Position numbers and translations under genes: made by a program. Of a stretch of 64,000 nucleotides of DNA, positions 25,730 to 35,608 are shown piece after piece. Source of the DNA: Deferribacteraceae bacterium (GTDB lineage: Bacteria; Chrysiogenota; Deferribacteres; Deferribacterales; Deferrivibrionaceae). The notes under the pieces are model-generated. The model had not been told where the DNA came from. It made no database searches and saw only the letters and a list, made by a program, of their open reading frames with translations. The stretch is from NCBI GenBank assembly GCA_020054865.1, contig JAIHAR010000001.1:1-64000 (forward strand). The letters are read 5' to 3'. Numbering within the stretch: position 1 is the stretch's first letter; every line of letters begins with the position of its first letter.

Positions 25730-26998
25730 ATGAGCTTGTTACTTAAAAATCTTAAAATCGTAAATCATGATAAAATACTTGAAAATACAAACATTTTAAT
25801 AGAAAAATCCCATATAAAAGCAGTAACCGGAGAATCGCCAGAAGCAAAAGAGATTATTGATCTTAGTGGATTTTACGCTGTACCAGGCCTCATTGATATG
25901 CACGTTCATTTCAGAGACCCCGGGCTTGAATATAAGGAGGATATTTTTTCAGGAAGCAAGGCTGCCGTTGCTGGTGGTGTTACAACCTGCCTGCCAATGG
26001 CAAATACAAAGCCTGTAAATGATAACTCTGCCATTACGAAGTACATGATAGACAAATCTAAACAATGTGGTTTAATCGACCTTTATCCTGTAGGTGCTAT
26101 TACCAAAGGGATGAAAGGTGAAGAGCTGACAGAGATGGGGGATATGTTGGAGGCAGGAGCCATTGCATTCTCTGATGATGGGCTGCCTGTCATGAACAGC
26201 GAGGTGATGAGAAGAGCTCTGGAGTATATCAAAACATTTGATAGCTTTATTATAAGCCACTCTGAAGACAAACACCTTGCAGGAAAAGGTGTTATCCATG
26301 ACGGTAAAGTAGCTACCATAACAGGTCTTAAAGGGATTCCTGCTGAAGCTGAAGAAATAATGATAATCAGAGATATTTTACTTGCAAAATTAACCAAAAG
26401 CCGTATCCACATTGCCCATGTAAGCACCAGAGGTTCACTCAAGCTTATAAAATGGGCAAAAGAAGAAGGAATAAATGTCACCTGTGAAGCTGCTCCACAT
26501 CATTTTACATTTGATGAAAACTCACTGCTTGAATACAACACAAATTATAAAATGAACCCGCCATTAAGAGAGCCAGAAGATGTCAAAGCAATTATTGATG
26601 GTCTCAAAAGCGGACTTATCGATACAATCGCTACAGACCATGCTCCCCACCACATTGATGAAAAGTTTGTGGAGTTTGATTTAGCAGCTTTTGGTATTAC
26701 AGGTCTTCAAACACTTATCCCTCTTACATTAAAACTTGTAAAAGAAAATAAACTGACATGGCAGGATTTTGTAAGGCTTACCTCCTATACCCCTTCAAAA
26801 ATTTTAAACCTTTCAGACAGGGGTGAAATTAAAGAAGGTAAACTTGCCGATATTACAATTATAGACCCTGTTTATACTTACATATTTGATGAAAAAACAA
26901 ATAAATCAAAATCTGTTAACAATCCTCTTTTTGGAAAAGAGCTTACAGGAATCGCAAAACTCACAATAAAGAATGGTAAAATAGTCCACAAAATATAA
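25730..26998 (+). CDS. pyrC: Dihydroorotase PyrC (type I)
   Basis: This 422-residue amidohydrolase closes carbamoyl aspartate to dihydroorotate. The metal motif DMHVHFRDPG lies at 56-65, and TCEAAPHHF near 253 and IATDHAPHH near 303 complete the site. It is the class usually paired with PyrB. AGGAGGG precedes the start, and a terminator overlaps the end of the gene. Confidence 0.96.
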   Translation: MSLLLKNLKIVNHDKILENTNILIEKSHIKAVTGESPEAKEIIDLSGFYAVPGLIDMHVHFRDPGLEYKEDIFSGSKAAVAGGVTTCLPMANTKPVNDNSAITKYMIDKSKQCGLIDLYPVGAITKGMKGEELTEMGDMLEAGAIAFSDDGLPVMNSEVMRRALEYIKTFDSFIISHSEDKHLAGKGVIHDGKVATITGLKGIPAEAEEIMIIRDILLAKLTKSRIHIAHVSTRGSLKLIKWAKEEGINVTCEAAPHHFTFDENSLLEYNTNYKMNPPLREPEDVKAIIDGLKSGLIDTIATDHAPHHIDEKFVEFDLAAFGITGLQTLIPLTLKLVKENKLTWQDFVRLTSYTPSKILNLSDRGEIKEGKLADITIIDPVYTYIFDEKTNKSKSVNNPLFGKELTGIAKLTIKNGKIVHKI

Positions 26999-27022
26999 GA
27001 AGCCATCCATTTGGCTTCTTAT
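26995..27022 (+). terminator. Terminator of the pyrRBC operon
   Basis: A ten-base stem (ATAAGAAGCC at 26995-27004 with GGCTTCTTAT at 27013-27022) has an eight-base loop and is followed by ATTTATTA. The stem begins within the last codons of pyrC. Confidence 0.75.
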
Positions 27023-27081
27023 ATTTATTAATACTAAAAGATTACCCTCTCAATAATTCTTGTTTTTCAGATATAAAAAAT

Positions 27082-27133
27082 CCCGGCCATGCGCTTCAAG
27101 AGGGGAGGAGGGAAGAAGCATAGGATGACCGGG
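27082..27133 (-). terminator. Compound hairpin after cimA, terminator with C-rich loop
   Basis: On the minus strand an outer stem CCCGGTCAT (27133-27125) pairs with ATGGCCGGG (27090-27082), with one mismatch, and an inner stem GCTTC/GAAGC encloses a 17-base pyrimidine loop containing CCCTCCTCCCC. ATTTTTTATAT follows. It would end the hom-cimA operon. The loop is complementary to Shine-Dalgarno sequences, as in some regulatory RNAs. On the plus strand the loop is GGA-rich, and CTTTTTT occurs 13 bases after the stem. Confidence 0.7.
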
Positions 27134-27205
27134 CCAATTGGAATTCTTTTTTATAATATCCTGTGTAAATTTGCAAGTATTTTTACATAAAAATTTAAAA
27201 ATACC

Positions 27206-28783
27206 CTATTTGTAAGCATCCTTAAAAAGCTTGTACTCGATAGAATCTACCAGTGCCTGATAACTGGCATCAATAATATTGTGAGCAACCCCAACAGTGC
27301 CCCAAGTATCCACATCATCTTTAGATTCTATCAAAACTCTTGTTAAAGCCTTTGTACCATCCTTGCCGGTAAGAATTCTTACCTTAAAGTCCACAAGACT
27401 CATATTTTTCAAGTTTGGGTAAAATTTTTCAAGAGCCTTTCTCAAAGCCTGGTCAAGGGCATTTACAGGACCATTTCCGATTGCAGCGGTGTGTTCTATT
27501 TCACCCCCTACTCTGAGCATAACGGTCGCTTCTGCAAAAGGAGGCTCCAGTGCACTCCTTTTTTCATCTATAACCCTGAAGCTGAGAAGGTCGAAAAATT
27601 TTGTAAGACTACCCATGTGTTTTCTGACAAGAAGCTCAAAAGAAGCTTCAGCACCTTCGTACTGAAATCCTTTATTTTCAAGCTCCTTCAATCTTTCAAG
27701 TAATACATTCAATTGAGGATCATTACTGTCGATATCAAGTCCAAAATCTTTTGCTTTATAAATAAGATTACTTTTGCCTGACAAATCAGATACCAACACT
27801 CTCTGTCTATTTCCCACTAGTTCAGGTTCAATATGCTCATATGTTCTTGCATTTTTCAGAATCGCACTTACATGCACACCGCCTTTGTGTGCAAATGCTG
27901 ACCTGCCAACATATGGCTGATGTATATTGTGCTTCAGGTTTCCAAGTTCATTTATAAGTCTTGATACAGACCACAACTTTTTTAAACTTTCTGATTTTAC
28001 GCAATCATACCCGTATTTAAGCTGCAGGTTCGGTATTACGGAGCAAAGGTTGGCATTACCACACCTTTCCCCATAACCATTAATTGTCCCCTGAACATGG
28101 ACAATGCCATTTCTCACAGCAAGTACAGAATTTGCAACCGCACATTCACTATCATTATGGCAATGGATTCCAAGTGGATAATCTCCGGTTTCTTTCTTTA
28201 CAGCTGTAATAATTTCAACCAGCTCATCAGGCATCGTTCCGCCGTTTGTATCACAAAGTACAAGGCAATCCGCCTTCGCATCCATTGCCGCTTTCAGCGT
28301 TTTTAATGCATATTCAGGGTTTGCTTTATATCCGTCAAAAAAATGCTCCGCATCATAAAAAACTGTGTCAACTTTTGACTTGAGATAAGCAACAGAATCA
28401 TTAATTATCTCAAGGTTATTATCAAGCGTTATCTTCAACGCCTCAGTTACATGCAAATCCCATGTCTTGCCAAATATGGTAACATTGGGAGCACCGCTTT
28501 TCAAAAGAGCCTGGATATTTTCATCATTGCTGCACTTTCTTTTTGCTCTTCTTGTACTTCCAAAGGCTGCAATATGCTTCAGGTCAACCTTTGACTTTTT
28601 TATCTCTTCAAAAAACTCAATATCTCGAGGATTAGACCCGGGCCATCCCCCTTCAATATAGTCTATCCCAAAATCCACAAGGACTTCAGCTATTCTTACC
28701 TTGTCCTTGACAGTAAAATTGACATCCTCAGCCTGTGTACCATCTCGAAGAGTGGTATCATATAAAAATATTTTACGAGACAC
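27206..28783 (-). CDS. cimA: (R)-citramalate synthase CimA
   Basis: This 525-residue DRE-TIM enzyme joins acetyl-CoA and pyruvate, the first step of the threonine-independent isoleucine route. [12 protein letters not shown] at 9-20 and the CimA-type [13 protein letters not shown] near 42-54 separate it from isopropylmalate synthases; [15 protein letters not shown] near 200 holds the metal histidines. A C-terminal LeuA-type regulatory domain (about 400-525) suggests feedback control. It overlaps lysC by 11 bases. Confidence 0.93.
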   Translation of the reverse strand: MSRKIFLYDTTLRDGTQAEDVNFTVKDKVRIAEVLVDFGIDYIEGGWPGSNPRDIEFFEEIKKSKVDLKHIAAFGSTRRAKRKCSNDENIQALLKSGAPNVTIFGKTWDLHVTEALKITLDNNLEIINDSVAYLKSKVDTVFYDAEHFFDGYKANPEYALKTLKAAMDAKADCLVLCDTNGGTMPDELVEIITAVKKETGDYPLGIHCHNDSECAVANSVLAVRNGIVHVQGTINGYGERCGNANLCSVIPNLQLKYGYDCVKSESLKKLWSVSRLINELGNLKHNIHQPYVGRSAFAHKGGVHVSAILKNARTYEHIEPELVGNRQRVLVSDLSGKSNLIYKAKDFGLDIDSNDPQLNVLLERLKELENKGFQYEGAEASFELLVRKHMGSLTKFFDLLSFRVIDEKRSALEPPFAEATVMLRVGGEIEHTAAIGNGPVNALDQALRKALEKFYPNLKNMSLVDFKVRILTGKDGTKALTRVLIESKDDVDTWGTVGVAHNIIDASYQALVDSIEYKLFKDAYK

Positions 28784-30002
28784 TATCTCCCTCCGTTACA
28801 AAAGCTTCATGCAGCACTCTTACTGCAAGCTCTGAAAATTTTTCATCTATAAGACAGGAAATTTTAATTTCACTTGTAGATATCATCTGAATGTTGATAT
28901 TATTTTCAGCTAAAATTTTAAACATTTTTGAAGCAACCCCGGCATGACTTTTCATACCAACACCAACAATAGATACTTTAGCGATATTTTCATCGCTAAC
29001 AACCCTCTCAGCACCAATTTTATCACTTACAACCTTACAAACATCCATAGCTCTCAAAAGATCAGTCTTTTGTACTGTAAAAGATAGGTCTGTTCTGTCC
29101 TGTAGACCAACATTCTGAATTATCATATCCACATTTATATTCTGCTTAGCAAGCTCTCCGAAAATCTCGGCTGCAATCCCCGGCCTGTCAGGTACACCTA
29201 CAATTGTTATCTTAGCTTGATTTTTATCGGATGTTACTCCTGAAACAATAACTTTTTCCATATCTTTATCCTCCTTAGTAACCAAAGTACCTGGTTTTTC
29301 TTCCAATGATGATAACACCATTATATCTACGTTATATTTCATTCCAAATTCGACACTTCTTGACTGCAAAACTTTTGCTCCAAGTGAAGCAAGCTCAAGC
29401 ATCTCTTCATAAGATATTTTATCAAGTTTTTTTGCATTTTTGACAACTCTTGGATCAGCAGTATATACTCCATCAACATCGGTATAAATTTCACACACTT
29501 TTGCATCAAGGGCTGCAGCAATAGCAACTGCTGTTGTGTCAGAGCCACCTCTTCCAAGGGTAGTAATGTCACCAGTTTCTGGAAAAATCCCCTGAAAACC
29601 TGCAACAACACAAATTTTACCTTCTGCAAGAGCCTTCCTAAGTCTTTCAGCTGTAATTTTGACAATCCTTGCAGCAGAATGTGCACCGTCAGTTATCATT
29701 CCAATCTGAAAACCTGTAAATGAAATTGCATCATAGCCCATCGTTTTTAATGTCTGAGCAACAAGTGCGATACTTACCTGCTCACCTGTGGATACAAGCT
29801 GATCATACTCCCTCAAGTCATACTTCGTTGTTATTGATTTTAGCAAATTTATCAGTCTATCCGTTTCGCCTGCCATTGCAGAAACGGTTACTACCACATC
29901 ATGCCCCTGCTCTTTTTTCTTGGCAATAATTTCAGCTACATTTCTAATTCTTTCCAGGCTTCCAACACTTGTACCACCAAACTTCATTACAACAATGCTC
30001 AT
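28773..30002 (-). CDS. lysC: Aspartate kinase LysC
   Basis: This 409-residue enzyme phosphorylates aspartate, the entry to lysine, threonine and methionine synthesis. KFGGTSVGS lies at 7-15 and [16 protein letters not shown] near 150-165. Two C-terminal ACT domains (about 265-405; [17 protein letters not shown] and [19 protein letters not shown]) indicate amino-acid feedback. It lies between the homoserine kinase candidate and cimA, in a unit for aspartate-family amino acids. Confidence 0.96.
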   Translation of the reverse strand: MSIVVMKFGGTSVGSLERIRNVAEIIAKKKEQGHDVVVTVSAMAGETDRLINLLKSITTKYDLREYDQLVSTGEQVSIALVAQTLKTMGYDAISFTGFQIGMITDGAHSAARIVKITAERLRKALAEGKICVVAGFQGIFPETGDITTLGRGGSDTTAVAIAAALDAKVCEIYTDVDGVYTADPRVVKNAKKLDKISYEEMLELASLGAKVLQSRSVEFGMKYNVDIMVLSSLEEKPGTLVTKEDKDMEKVIVSGVTSDKNQAKITIVGVPDRPGIAAEIFGELAKQNINVDMIIQNVGLQDRTDLSFTVQKTDLLRAMDVCKVVSDKIGAERVVSDENIAKVSIVGVGMKSHAGVASKMFKILAENNINIQMISTSEIKISCLIDEKFSELAVRVLHEAFVTEGDSVS

Positions 30003-30017
30003 CTAAGCCTCCTAAGT

Positions 30018-31184
30018 CTAATTGATATTTTCAGTTTTTATAAAATATTCAGCTACCTTATAGCCTTCTTTAAAAACAAAGCTTGGTACTATTTTTTCAC
30101 TGTAAAATTTATTCGAATCAGGTTCAACCCCTTTACCATAGATTATTGCAGGTACAGGTTCAGCAACATGCGTCCTTAAAGAAATAGGGGTCGGATGATC
30201 AGGCGTTACCAGTAAACGAACGTCCTGATCCTTTATAGCATCAATAATTATTGGTAATACGATATTGTTGATATTTTCAACAGCTTTTATCTTTTCTTCA
30301 ACACTCCCCATATGGCCTGCTTCATCCGGTGCCTCAATATGTACAAATACATAGTCATACTTACTTAATGCCTTTATGGCATATTCTGCCTTCCCTTTAA
30401 AATTGGTATCAATAAACCCTGTTGCACCGGGTACATTTATAATATCAAGGCCAGCATACACTCCAATCCCTTTTATAAGATCGACTGCCGCCACAACAGC
30501 ACCATTTAATCCGTATAAATTTTTAAATCTCTCAATTGAAGGCTTTTTACCCTGCCCCCATAGCCACACCGAATTGGCATTATCAATATTGAGCTTTTTT
30601 ATAACATCTCTCGATTTATTCATAATCTCAGTTATAAAATCTGCACCTTCACCGCTCGGCAAAAAAGTATCTATATATTTTCCCATTATATCGTGAGGAG
30701 GGGTGGTTTTTAAATTGAAATCCTTATTCCTGACTATCATTATATTCCTATAACCAACTCCAGGGTAAAACTCCACACCGGAATTGGCAAACTCCTTATT
30801 CAATGCATCAATAATTTGCCTTGCATCATCATTTTTTATATGATGAGCGCTAAAATCTTCCATTTTCTCAAAATCATCACTTAATTTAACAATATTACAT
30901 CGAAATGCATAATCATCACCAGAAATATTTATACCTATGCTTGCAGCTTCTATAGGGCTTCTGCCAGTATATACATCCTTTGGATTGTATCCAAAAACGC
31001 TCAAGTTACAAATATCACTTCCCGGATACATCCCCTCAGGAGTAGTATGGATAACTCCGCACCTTCCGTTTTCAGCAAGGTAGTCAAAGTTTGAAGTGTC
31101 AGCAAATTCAAGAATTGTTTTATTGCCAAGCTCGGGAATTTCAAAATCTGTCATCCCATCACAAAGCAGTACAATATATTTCAT
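30018..31184 (-). CDS. ApgM-family phosphoglycerate-mutase-like protein, likely homoserine kinase
   Basis: This 388-residue alkaline-phosphatase-superfamily protein resembles archaeal-type cofactor-independent phosphoglycerate mutase. It has LLCDGMTDFEI at 6-16, the catalytic serine in YPGSDICNLSVFGY near 53-66, and C-terminal metal ligands LVTPDHPTP near 324-332. It lies between hom and lysC, the place where a homoserine kinase is expected. One ApgM-like subfamily has been proposed as a non-homologous homoserine kinase. A true phosphoglycerate mutase is the alternative. Confidence 0.8.
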   Translation of the reverse strand: MKYIVLLCDGMTDFEIPELGNKTILEFADTSNFDYLAENGRCGVIHTTPEGMYPGSDICNLSVFGYNPKDVYTGRSPIEAASIGINISGDDYAFRCNIVKLSDDFEKMEDFSAHHIKNDDARQIIDALNKEFANSGVEFYPGVGYRNIMIVRNKDFNLKTTPPHDIMGKYIDTFLPSGEGADFITEIMNKSRDVIKKLNIDNANSVWLWGQGKKPSIERFKNLYGLNGAVVAAVDLIKGIGVYAGLDIINVPGATGFIDTNFKGKAEYAIKALSKYDYVFVHIEAPDEAGHMGSVEEKIKAVENINNIVLPIIIDAIKDQDVRLLVTPDHPTPISLRTHVAEPVPAIIYGKGVEPDSNKFYSEKIVPSFVFKEGYKVAEYFIKTENIN

Positions 31185-31185
31185 T

Positions 31186-32505
31186 CTACCTACTCCCTTC
31201 CACTCTCAGGACAACTGTTTTATCCCTGACATATTCAAGGGAGTCTATTTCTGCAACCGCATCATTTACATTTCTCCCTTTTGTTTCATGGGTCATAAAC
31301 ACAAGTGGCACAACATCATTTGGAGCTCTGTCGCCGGGCTGAATTGCTGACTTTATACTTATCCCGTATTTTCCAAGTACCCCTGCTATTTTTGATAAAA
31401 CACCAGGTTTGTCAAGCGCGGAAAATCTCAGATAAAAAGATGAATTTATCTCATTTATATCCCTTACAGGATATTGGGGTTCATAATCTGTTTGAAATCC
31501 CAAAGTAGGAACTCTCTTTTTGCCGCAAGAAACAATATCCCTTGCAATATTGATTATATCCCCTGCTACAGCGCTGCCTGTAGGCAGACTGCCAGCACCT
31601 CTGCCATAATGTATTGTTCTGTCAACCTTATCAGAAACAATATATATGGCATTAAAAACATCGTTGACTTTTGATAAAATATATCTTTCCGGTATAATCG
31701 TAGGGTGAACCCTGACTTCAATATCGTCAGCATGCTTTTTGGCGATAGCAAGCAGTTTTATCTTGCAATTTAATTTTTTGGCAAAATCTATATCCACCTG
31801 TTTGATATTTGATACCCCTTCCACAAAGACTTCTTCAAAAGGGACAATAGTCTGAAAAGCAATAGAAGAAAGTATGGCTATTTTATGAGCAGTATCAATC
31901 CCTTCTACATCAAAAGTAGGATCAGCTTCGGCATATCCGAGCCTTTGTGCCTCTTTCAATACCTCATCAAACTCCTTCCCTTCACTTTCCATTTTCGACA
32001 ATATATAGTTAGCCGTGCCATTTATAATTCCATATATCTCGTTGACATTGTTGGCAGCCAGGTCTTCTTTAATCACCCTTATAATTGGAATACCGCCACC
32101 AACACTCCCTTCAAATCCAAGGTAAAGCCCTTTTTCCTCAGATTTTTTAAAAATATCTTTTCCATCAACGGCAAGTAGAGCCTTATTGGCTGTAACAACA
32201 TGTTTGCCGTTATCAAATGCACTCATAATTATGCTTTTTGCTACGGTATATCCGCCTATAAGCTCCACTACGATATCGATTTCACTATCATTCAATATTT
32301 CATTCATATCTGCAGTTTTTACCTGGACACCTTTCAAAAGCTCAGAGCTAATATTGTTAATTTTTAGATCACAAACTGATTTTACATTTATATTAAGTCC
32401 TGTTTTGTTTATTATAGTTTCTCTGTTTTCCAGCAAAACATTTAGCGTGCCCATCCCAACAGTACCAAGTCCAATTATTCCTACATTAACATTCTTACGA
32501 TGCAC
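31186..32505 (-). CDS. hom: Homoserine dehydrogenase Hom
   Basis: This 439-residue enzyme has a Rossmann motif (GIIGLGTVGMGT at 9-20), the homoserine dehydrogenase block YAEADPTFDVEGIDTAHKIAIL near 195-216, and a C-terminal ACT domain (about 355-435) for threonine feedback. It reduces aspartate semialdehyde to homoserine. The start is GTG with GGAGG five bases upstream. It is the first gene of the operon and follows a near-consensus promoter. Confidence 0.95.
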   Translation of the reverse strand: MHRKNVNVGIIGLGTVGMGTLNVLLENRETIINKTGLNINVKSVCDLKINNISSELLKGVQVKTADMNEILNDSEIDIVVELIGGYTVAKSIIMSAFDNGKHVVTANKALLAVDGKDIFKKSEEKGLYLGFEGSVGGGIPIIRVIKEDLAANNVNEIYGIINGTANYILSKMESEGKEFDEVLKEAQRLGYAEADPTFDVEGIDTAHKIAILSSIAFQTIVPFEEVFVEGVSNIKQVDIDFAKKLNCKIKLLAIAKKHADDIEVRVHPTIIPERYILSKVNDVFNAIYIVSDKVDRTIHYGRGAGSLPTGSAVAGDIINIARDIVSCGKKRVPTLGFQTDYEPQYPVRDINEINSSFYLRFSALDKPGVLSKIAGVLGKYGISIKSAIQPGDRAPNDVVPLVFMTHETKGRNVNDAVAEIDSLEYVRDKTVVLRVEGSR

Positions 32506-32537
32506 AACTACCTCCGGTCTTTTATAAAATTTCGTGG

Positions 32538-32566
32538 ATATTACTACTAACTATTTTTGTTGTCAA
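32538..32566 (-). promoter_or_regulatory. Promoter of the hom-lysC-cimA operon
   Basis: On the minus strand TTGACA (32566-32561) and TAATAT (32543-32538) are 17 bases apart, the same hexamers as the pyr promoter. The leader is only about 25 bases, too short for a riboswitch. Confidence 0.8.
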
Positions 32567-32645
32567 GAAATGCTAAAAAATTTTAATATAATTATTTACT
32601 TATTACAAATATTTCATTATTTATATAAAACAATACACAAACTGG

Positions 32646-33896
32646 ATGGCTATAATGCAATTATACAACCTTTTAACTCATTTTCAACCTATTGTCAGTC
32701 TTAAAGATAATAAGATTATTGGATTAGAAGCCCTTAGTCGAGGGATAACAGAAACAGGTGATTTGATATCTCCTTCAATCCTTTTTAAAAATGCAGATTT
32801 AAAAAATGAAACCCTCACTCTTGATAGAAATTGCAGATACAATGCTTTAAAAAATTTTTCGAAAATCAATAAATCTTGTTGTGATGAAATACTTCTGTTT
32901 TTGAATGTGGATATATCCATTATGGATAAATTCAAAATAGACTTTGGATGGACAAATACAAAAGTAAATGAAATGGGTTTAAAACCTTCAAATATTGTGC
33001 TTGAAATTATTGAAGACAAATGTGAAAATTCCGAGAAACTCATTGAGTTTGTTGAAAAATACAGAAGCCAGGGTTTCTTAATTGCCATAGATGATTTTGG
33101 AACTGATAATTCAAATTTTAACCGAATTGTCCAGATAAAACCGGACATTATCAAAATTTCAGGAAACCTTGTAACAGGCATAAGTAAAAATTTCATAAAG
33201 AAATCTATTGTCAAATCAATTGTTTCGCTCTCAAAAAAAATAGGTACGGTTATTATAGCCGAATGGGTTGAAAATGCAGAAGATGCGGTAAAGTGTTTTG
33301 AACTTGGAATAGACATGTTTCAGGGATTTTATTTTGGAATGCCTCAACCAATTGATGATCTGGATATTCTGCCAGAAAAAATGAAAAATAAATTTGAAAA
33401 TATAAATGAAATGATAGAAAGTAAAGTTGAAATTCGAAACAACATCGTAAATTACTTTGGTGAAGTTTCTGTTTCCATAATAAACATTCTAAGAAGATAC
33501 GAAGAAAATATGTTTGACAATATACTTGGAGAATTAAAAAAAGAGCTCACAGAGGTAGAGAGCATCTATATTTTGAATATTAATGGAATTCAAATAAGCT
33601 CCATATATTGCAGAGATTGTTCCCATATTTTGAAAAAAAATATAATTTTCAGATACGGTGATATAAATTCTGACCATTCACAAAAAGATTACTATTTAAA
33701 CACTTCATGTTCACTCAACAATAGATATATAACCGATAAATATATTTCCCCGATTACCGGAAATCTGATTGTCACCGTTGCATCAAAGTTTAAAAATATT
33801 GATGACAAACAATTTATCCTTTGTATCAATTTTGATATTGCATCCATCGAGGACAAAGCTTATAATTTGAATAGTTATGAACAGACTATCATCTGA
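32646..33896 (+). CDS. Degenerate EAL-domain protein with YkuI-like C-terminal sensor region
   Basis: This 416-residue cytoplasmic protein has an EAL fold at about 5-245: LEALSRG, EIIED, IDDFGTDNSNF, KISGNLV, IAEWVEN and MFQGFYFGMP are the expected blocks. Two blocks are altered. The K-x-D aspartate is serine (KIS near 170), and DDFGTGYSS has become DDFGTDNSN. It may therefore bind cyclic di-GMP without hydrolysing it. The C-terminus (about 255-410) resembles the PAS/Cache-like domain of YkuI-type proteins. The start could also be ATG 32655, which has GGATGG upstream. It overlaps the next gene by 20 bases. Confidence 0.78.
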   Translation: MAIMQLYNLLTHFQPIVSLKDNKIIGLEALSRGITETGDLISPSILFKNADLKNETLTLDRNCRYNALKNFSKINKSCCDEILLFLNVDISIMDKFKIDFGWTNTKVNEMGLKPSNIVLEIIEDKCENSEKLIEFVEKYRSQGFLIAIDDFGTDNSNFNRIVQIKPDIIKISGNLVTGISKNFIKKSIVKSIVSLSKKIGTVIIAEWVENAEDAVKCFELGIDMFQGFYFGMPQPIDDLDILPEKMKNKFENINEMIESKVEIRNNIVNYFGEVSVSIINILRRYEENMFDNILGELKKELTEVESIYILNINGIQISSIYCRDCSHILKKNIIFRYGDINSDHSQKDYYLNTSCSLNNRYITDKYISPITGNLIVTVASKFKNIDDKQFILCINFDIASIEDKAYNLNSYEQTII

Positions 33897-35544
33897 GCCT
33901 TCACTTTATCTTAGACAACACGCCGAAAATCCTGTCAATTGGATAACATTGCGTGACAGACCTTTTGAAATAGCAAAAAATGAAGACAAACCTGTATTTA
34001 TAAGTATTGGCTATTCTTCCTGTCATTGGTGTCATGTTATGTCAAGGGAGGCATTTAATGATAAGAAGATAGCAGATTTTCTCAATAAAAATTTCATACC
34101 GGTTAAGGTTGACCGTGAAGAATATCCTGATATCGACAAAAAATATCAATTTTACATCCAAATTTTAGGGAAAAATGGTGGATGGCCATTGTCGGTGTTT
34201 GCAGATACAGATGGAGTCCCCTTTTTTGCAGGGACATATTTCCCCCAAAATGAAAAGTATGGAATCCCCGGCTTTATGGATGTCCTTGAACAGATAGTTG
34301 ACTTTTACACCAATAATAAGAAAAAATTTTTAAAAATAAAAGAAGGTTACATCGATATTCTTAGTGAACGTAAAAAAATAGATTCTTTTAAGGGAATTTC
34401 AAGAGAGGATTTCAAAATAGGTATATTAAAAATAATTGATTCTGAAAACGGTGGACTAAAGGGTATCAATAAGTTTCCAAATATACCGGTGCTTCAAATA
34501 CTAACAGACAGTTTTTTCTATAATGATGAAAACATAAAAAAATTTTTAGATAAAACAGCAATCAAACTTTGTACTTCTGGTATTTATGACCATATTAACG
34601 GTGGTTTTTTCAGATATTGTGTAAATGAGCAATGGAGTTTCCCACATTTTGAAAAGATGTTATACGACAATGCGTTAAATGTATCTTTCTTATGCAGAAT
34701 GTATGACATCACTGACAACAAGCTTTTTAAATACACTGCCGAAAAAACTCTTGATTTTCTTATGGAAGAATTTTTCACCGAACATGGGTTTATTTCCTCA
34801 ATGAATGCCGAATCTATTGATTTTATGGGTGAAATGTCGGAAGGCTTTTACTACAAAGTTTTTGAAAACGATTTTGAAGTTTTATCAGAAAAAGAAATCC
34901 ATCTGATTAGCAATAAAATTTTTCTGAAAGAAAATTTTATCAATCTTGGCACCGAAAATTACGAAGAAGTAATCAAGTTACACACGATACTTTCTAAACT
35001 GAACAAAAACAAAGAAAAGCCAGAAAAGGATAATAAAATAATTATAAGCTGGAATAGCTTATTGGTCCTGGCAATGATTGATTATTTTGAAATCTCATCG
35101 GACGATTTTTATTTTAACGCTGCACTTAATCTTTTTGGCAAACTAAAGCAATATTTTAACGGCGATAGCTTGCCAAGAATCAGATATCCTGATTCACTTT
35201 TTGACCATAGTTGTCTCGAAGATTATTCTTTTTTTCTTGAAGCGGTCAGAAAAGTTTTTGAATTAACAAGGGATAAAAATCTTCTCAAACTTGCCTGCCA
35301 AATAATGGAGGCAGTCAATAGACACTTTATAAATAACAATATTGTTTATTTTGACAAAGCCAATTCAGTTTTTGATACATATGATGATGCCGTCTATTCA
35401 GCATTTGGTCTTTTTGTAAAAAACCTAATCTTTTTTAAGCAGTATACTGAAGTTGCAATAGATTTAGATGTTTTGATAAACATTTCAAAAGACAGGTTCA
35501 ACAAATTTCCTCTGGCACACCCCACTCTTCTGAATTTTTTATAA
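33877..35544 (+). CDS. DUF255 thioredoxin-fold / six-hairpin protein (YyaL family)
   Basis: This 555-residue protein has an N-terminal thioredoxin-like domain with CHWC at 49-52 (GYSSCHWCHVMSREAF), and then an alpha/alpha six-hairpin region similar to N-acylglucosamine epimerases. PFEIAKNEDKPVFISIGYS and GGWPLSVF are hallmarks of the family. Typical members have 600-700 residues, so this one is short, mainly at the C-terminus. The biochemical role of the family is not established. It overlaps the EAL gene by 20 bases and has no separate promoter. Confidence 0.88.
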   Translation: MNRLSSEPSLYLRQHAENPVNWITLRDRPFEIAKNEDKPVFISIGYSSCHWCHVMSREAFNDKKIADFLNKNFIPVKVDREEYPDIDKKYQFYIQILGKNGGWPLSVFADTDGVPFFAGTYFPQNEKYGIPGFMDVLEQIVDFYTNNKKKFLKIKEGYIDILSERKKIDSFKGISREDFKIGILKIIDSENGGLKGINKFPNIPVLQILTDSFFYNDENIKKFLDKTAIKLCTSGIYDHINGGFFRYCVNEQWSFPHFEKMLYDNALNVSFLCRMYDITDNKLFKYTAEKTLDFLMEEFFTEHGFISSMNAESIDFMGEMSEGFYYKVFENDFEVLSEKEIHLISNKIFLKENFINLGTENYEEVIKLHTILSKLNKNKEKPEKDNKIIISWNSLLVLAMIDYFEISSDDFYFNAALNLFGKLKQYFNGDSLPRIRYPDSLFDHSCLEDYSFFLEAVRKVFELTRDKNLLKLACQIMEAVNRHFINNNIVYFDKANSVFDTYDDAVYSAFGLFVKNLIFFKQYTEVAIDLDVLINISKDRFNKFPLAHPTLLNFL

Positions 35545-35576
35545 AATTATTTTTTTATCTAAAAAAATTCAAAATA

Positions 35577-35585
35577 TGGTATAAT
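35577..35585 (+). promoter_or_regulatory. Extended -10 promoter of fccAB
   Basis: TGGTATAAT (35577-35585) is an extended -10 element without a clear -35. The predicted start near 35592 precedes AAGGAGG at 35597-35603. Confidence 0.55.
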
Positions 35586-35608
35586 TAAAAAAAATTAAGG
35601 AGGTGCTT

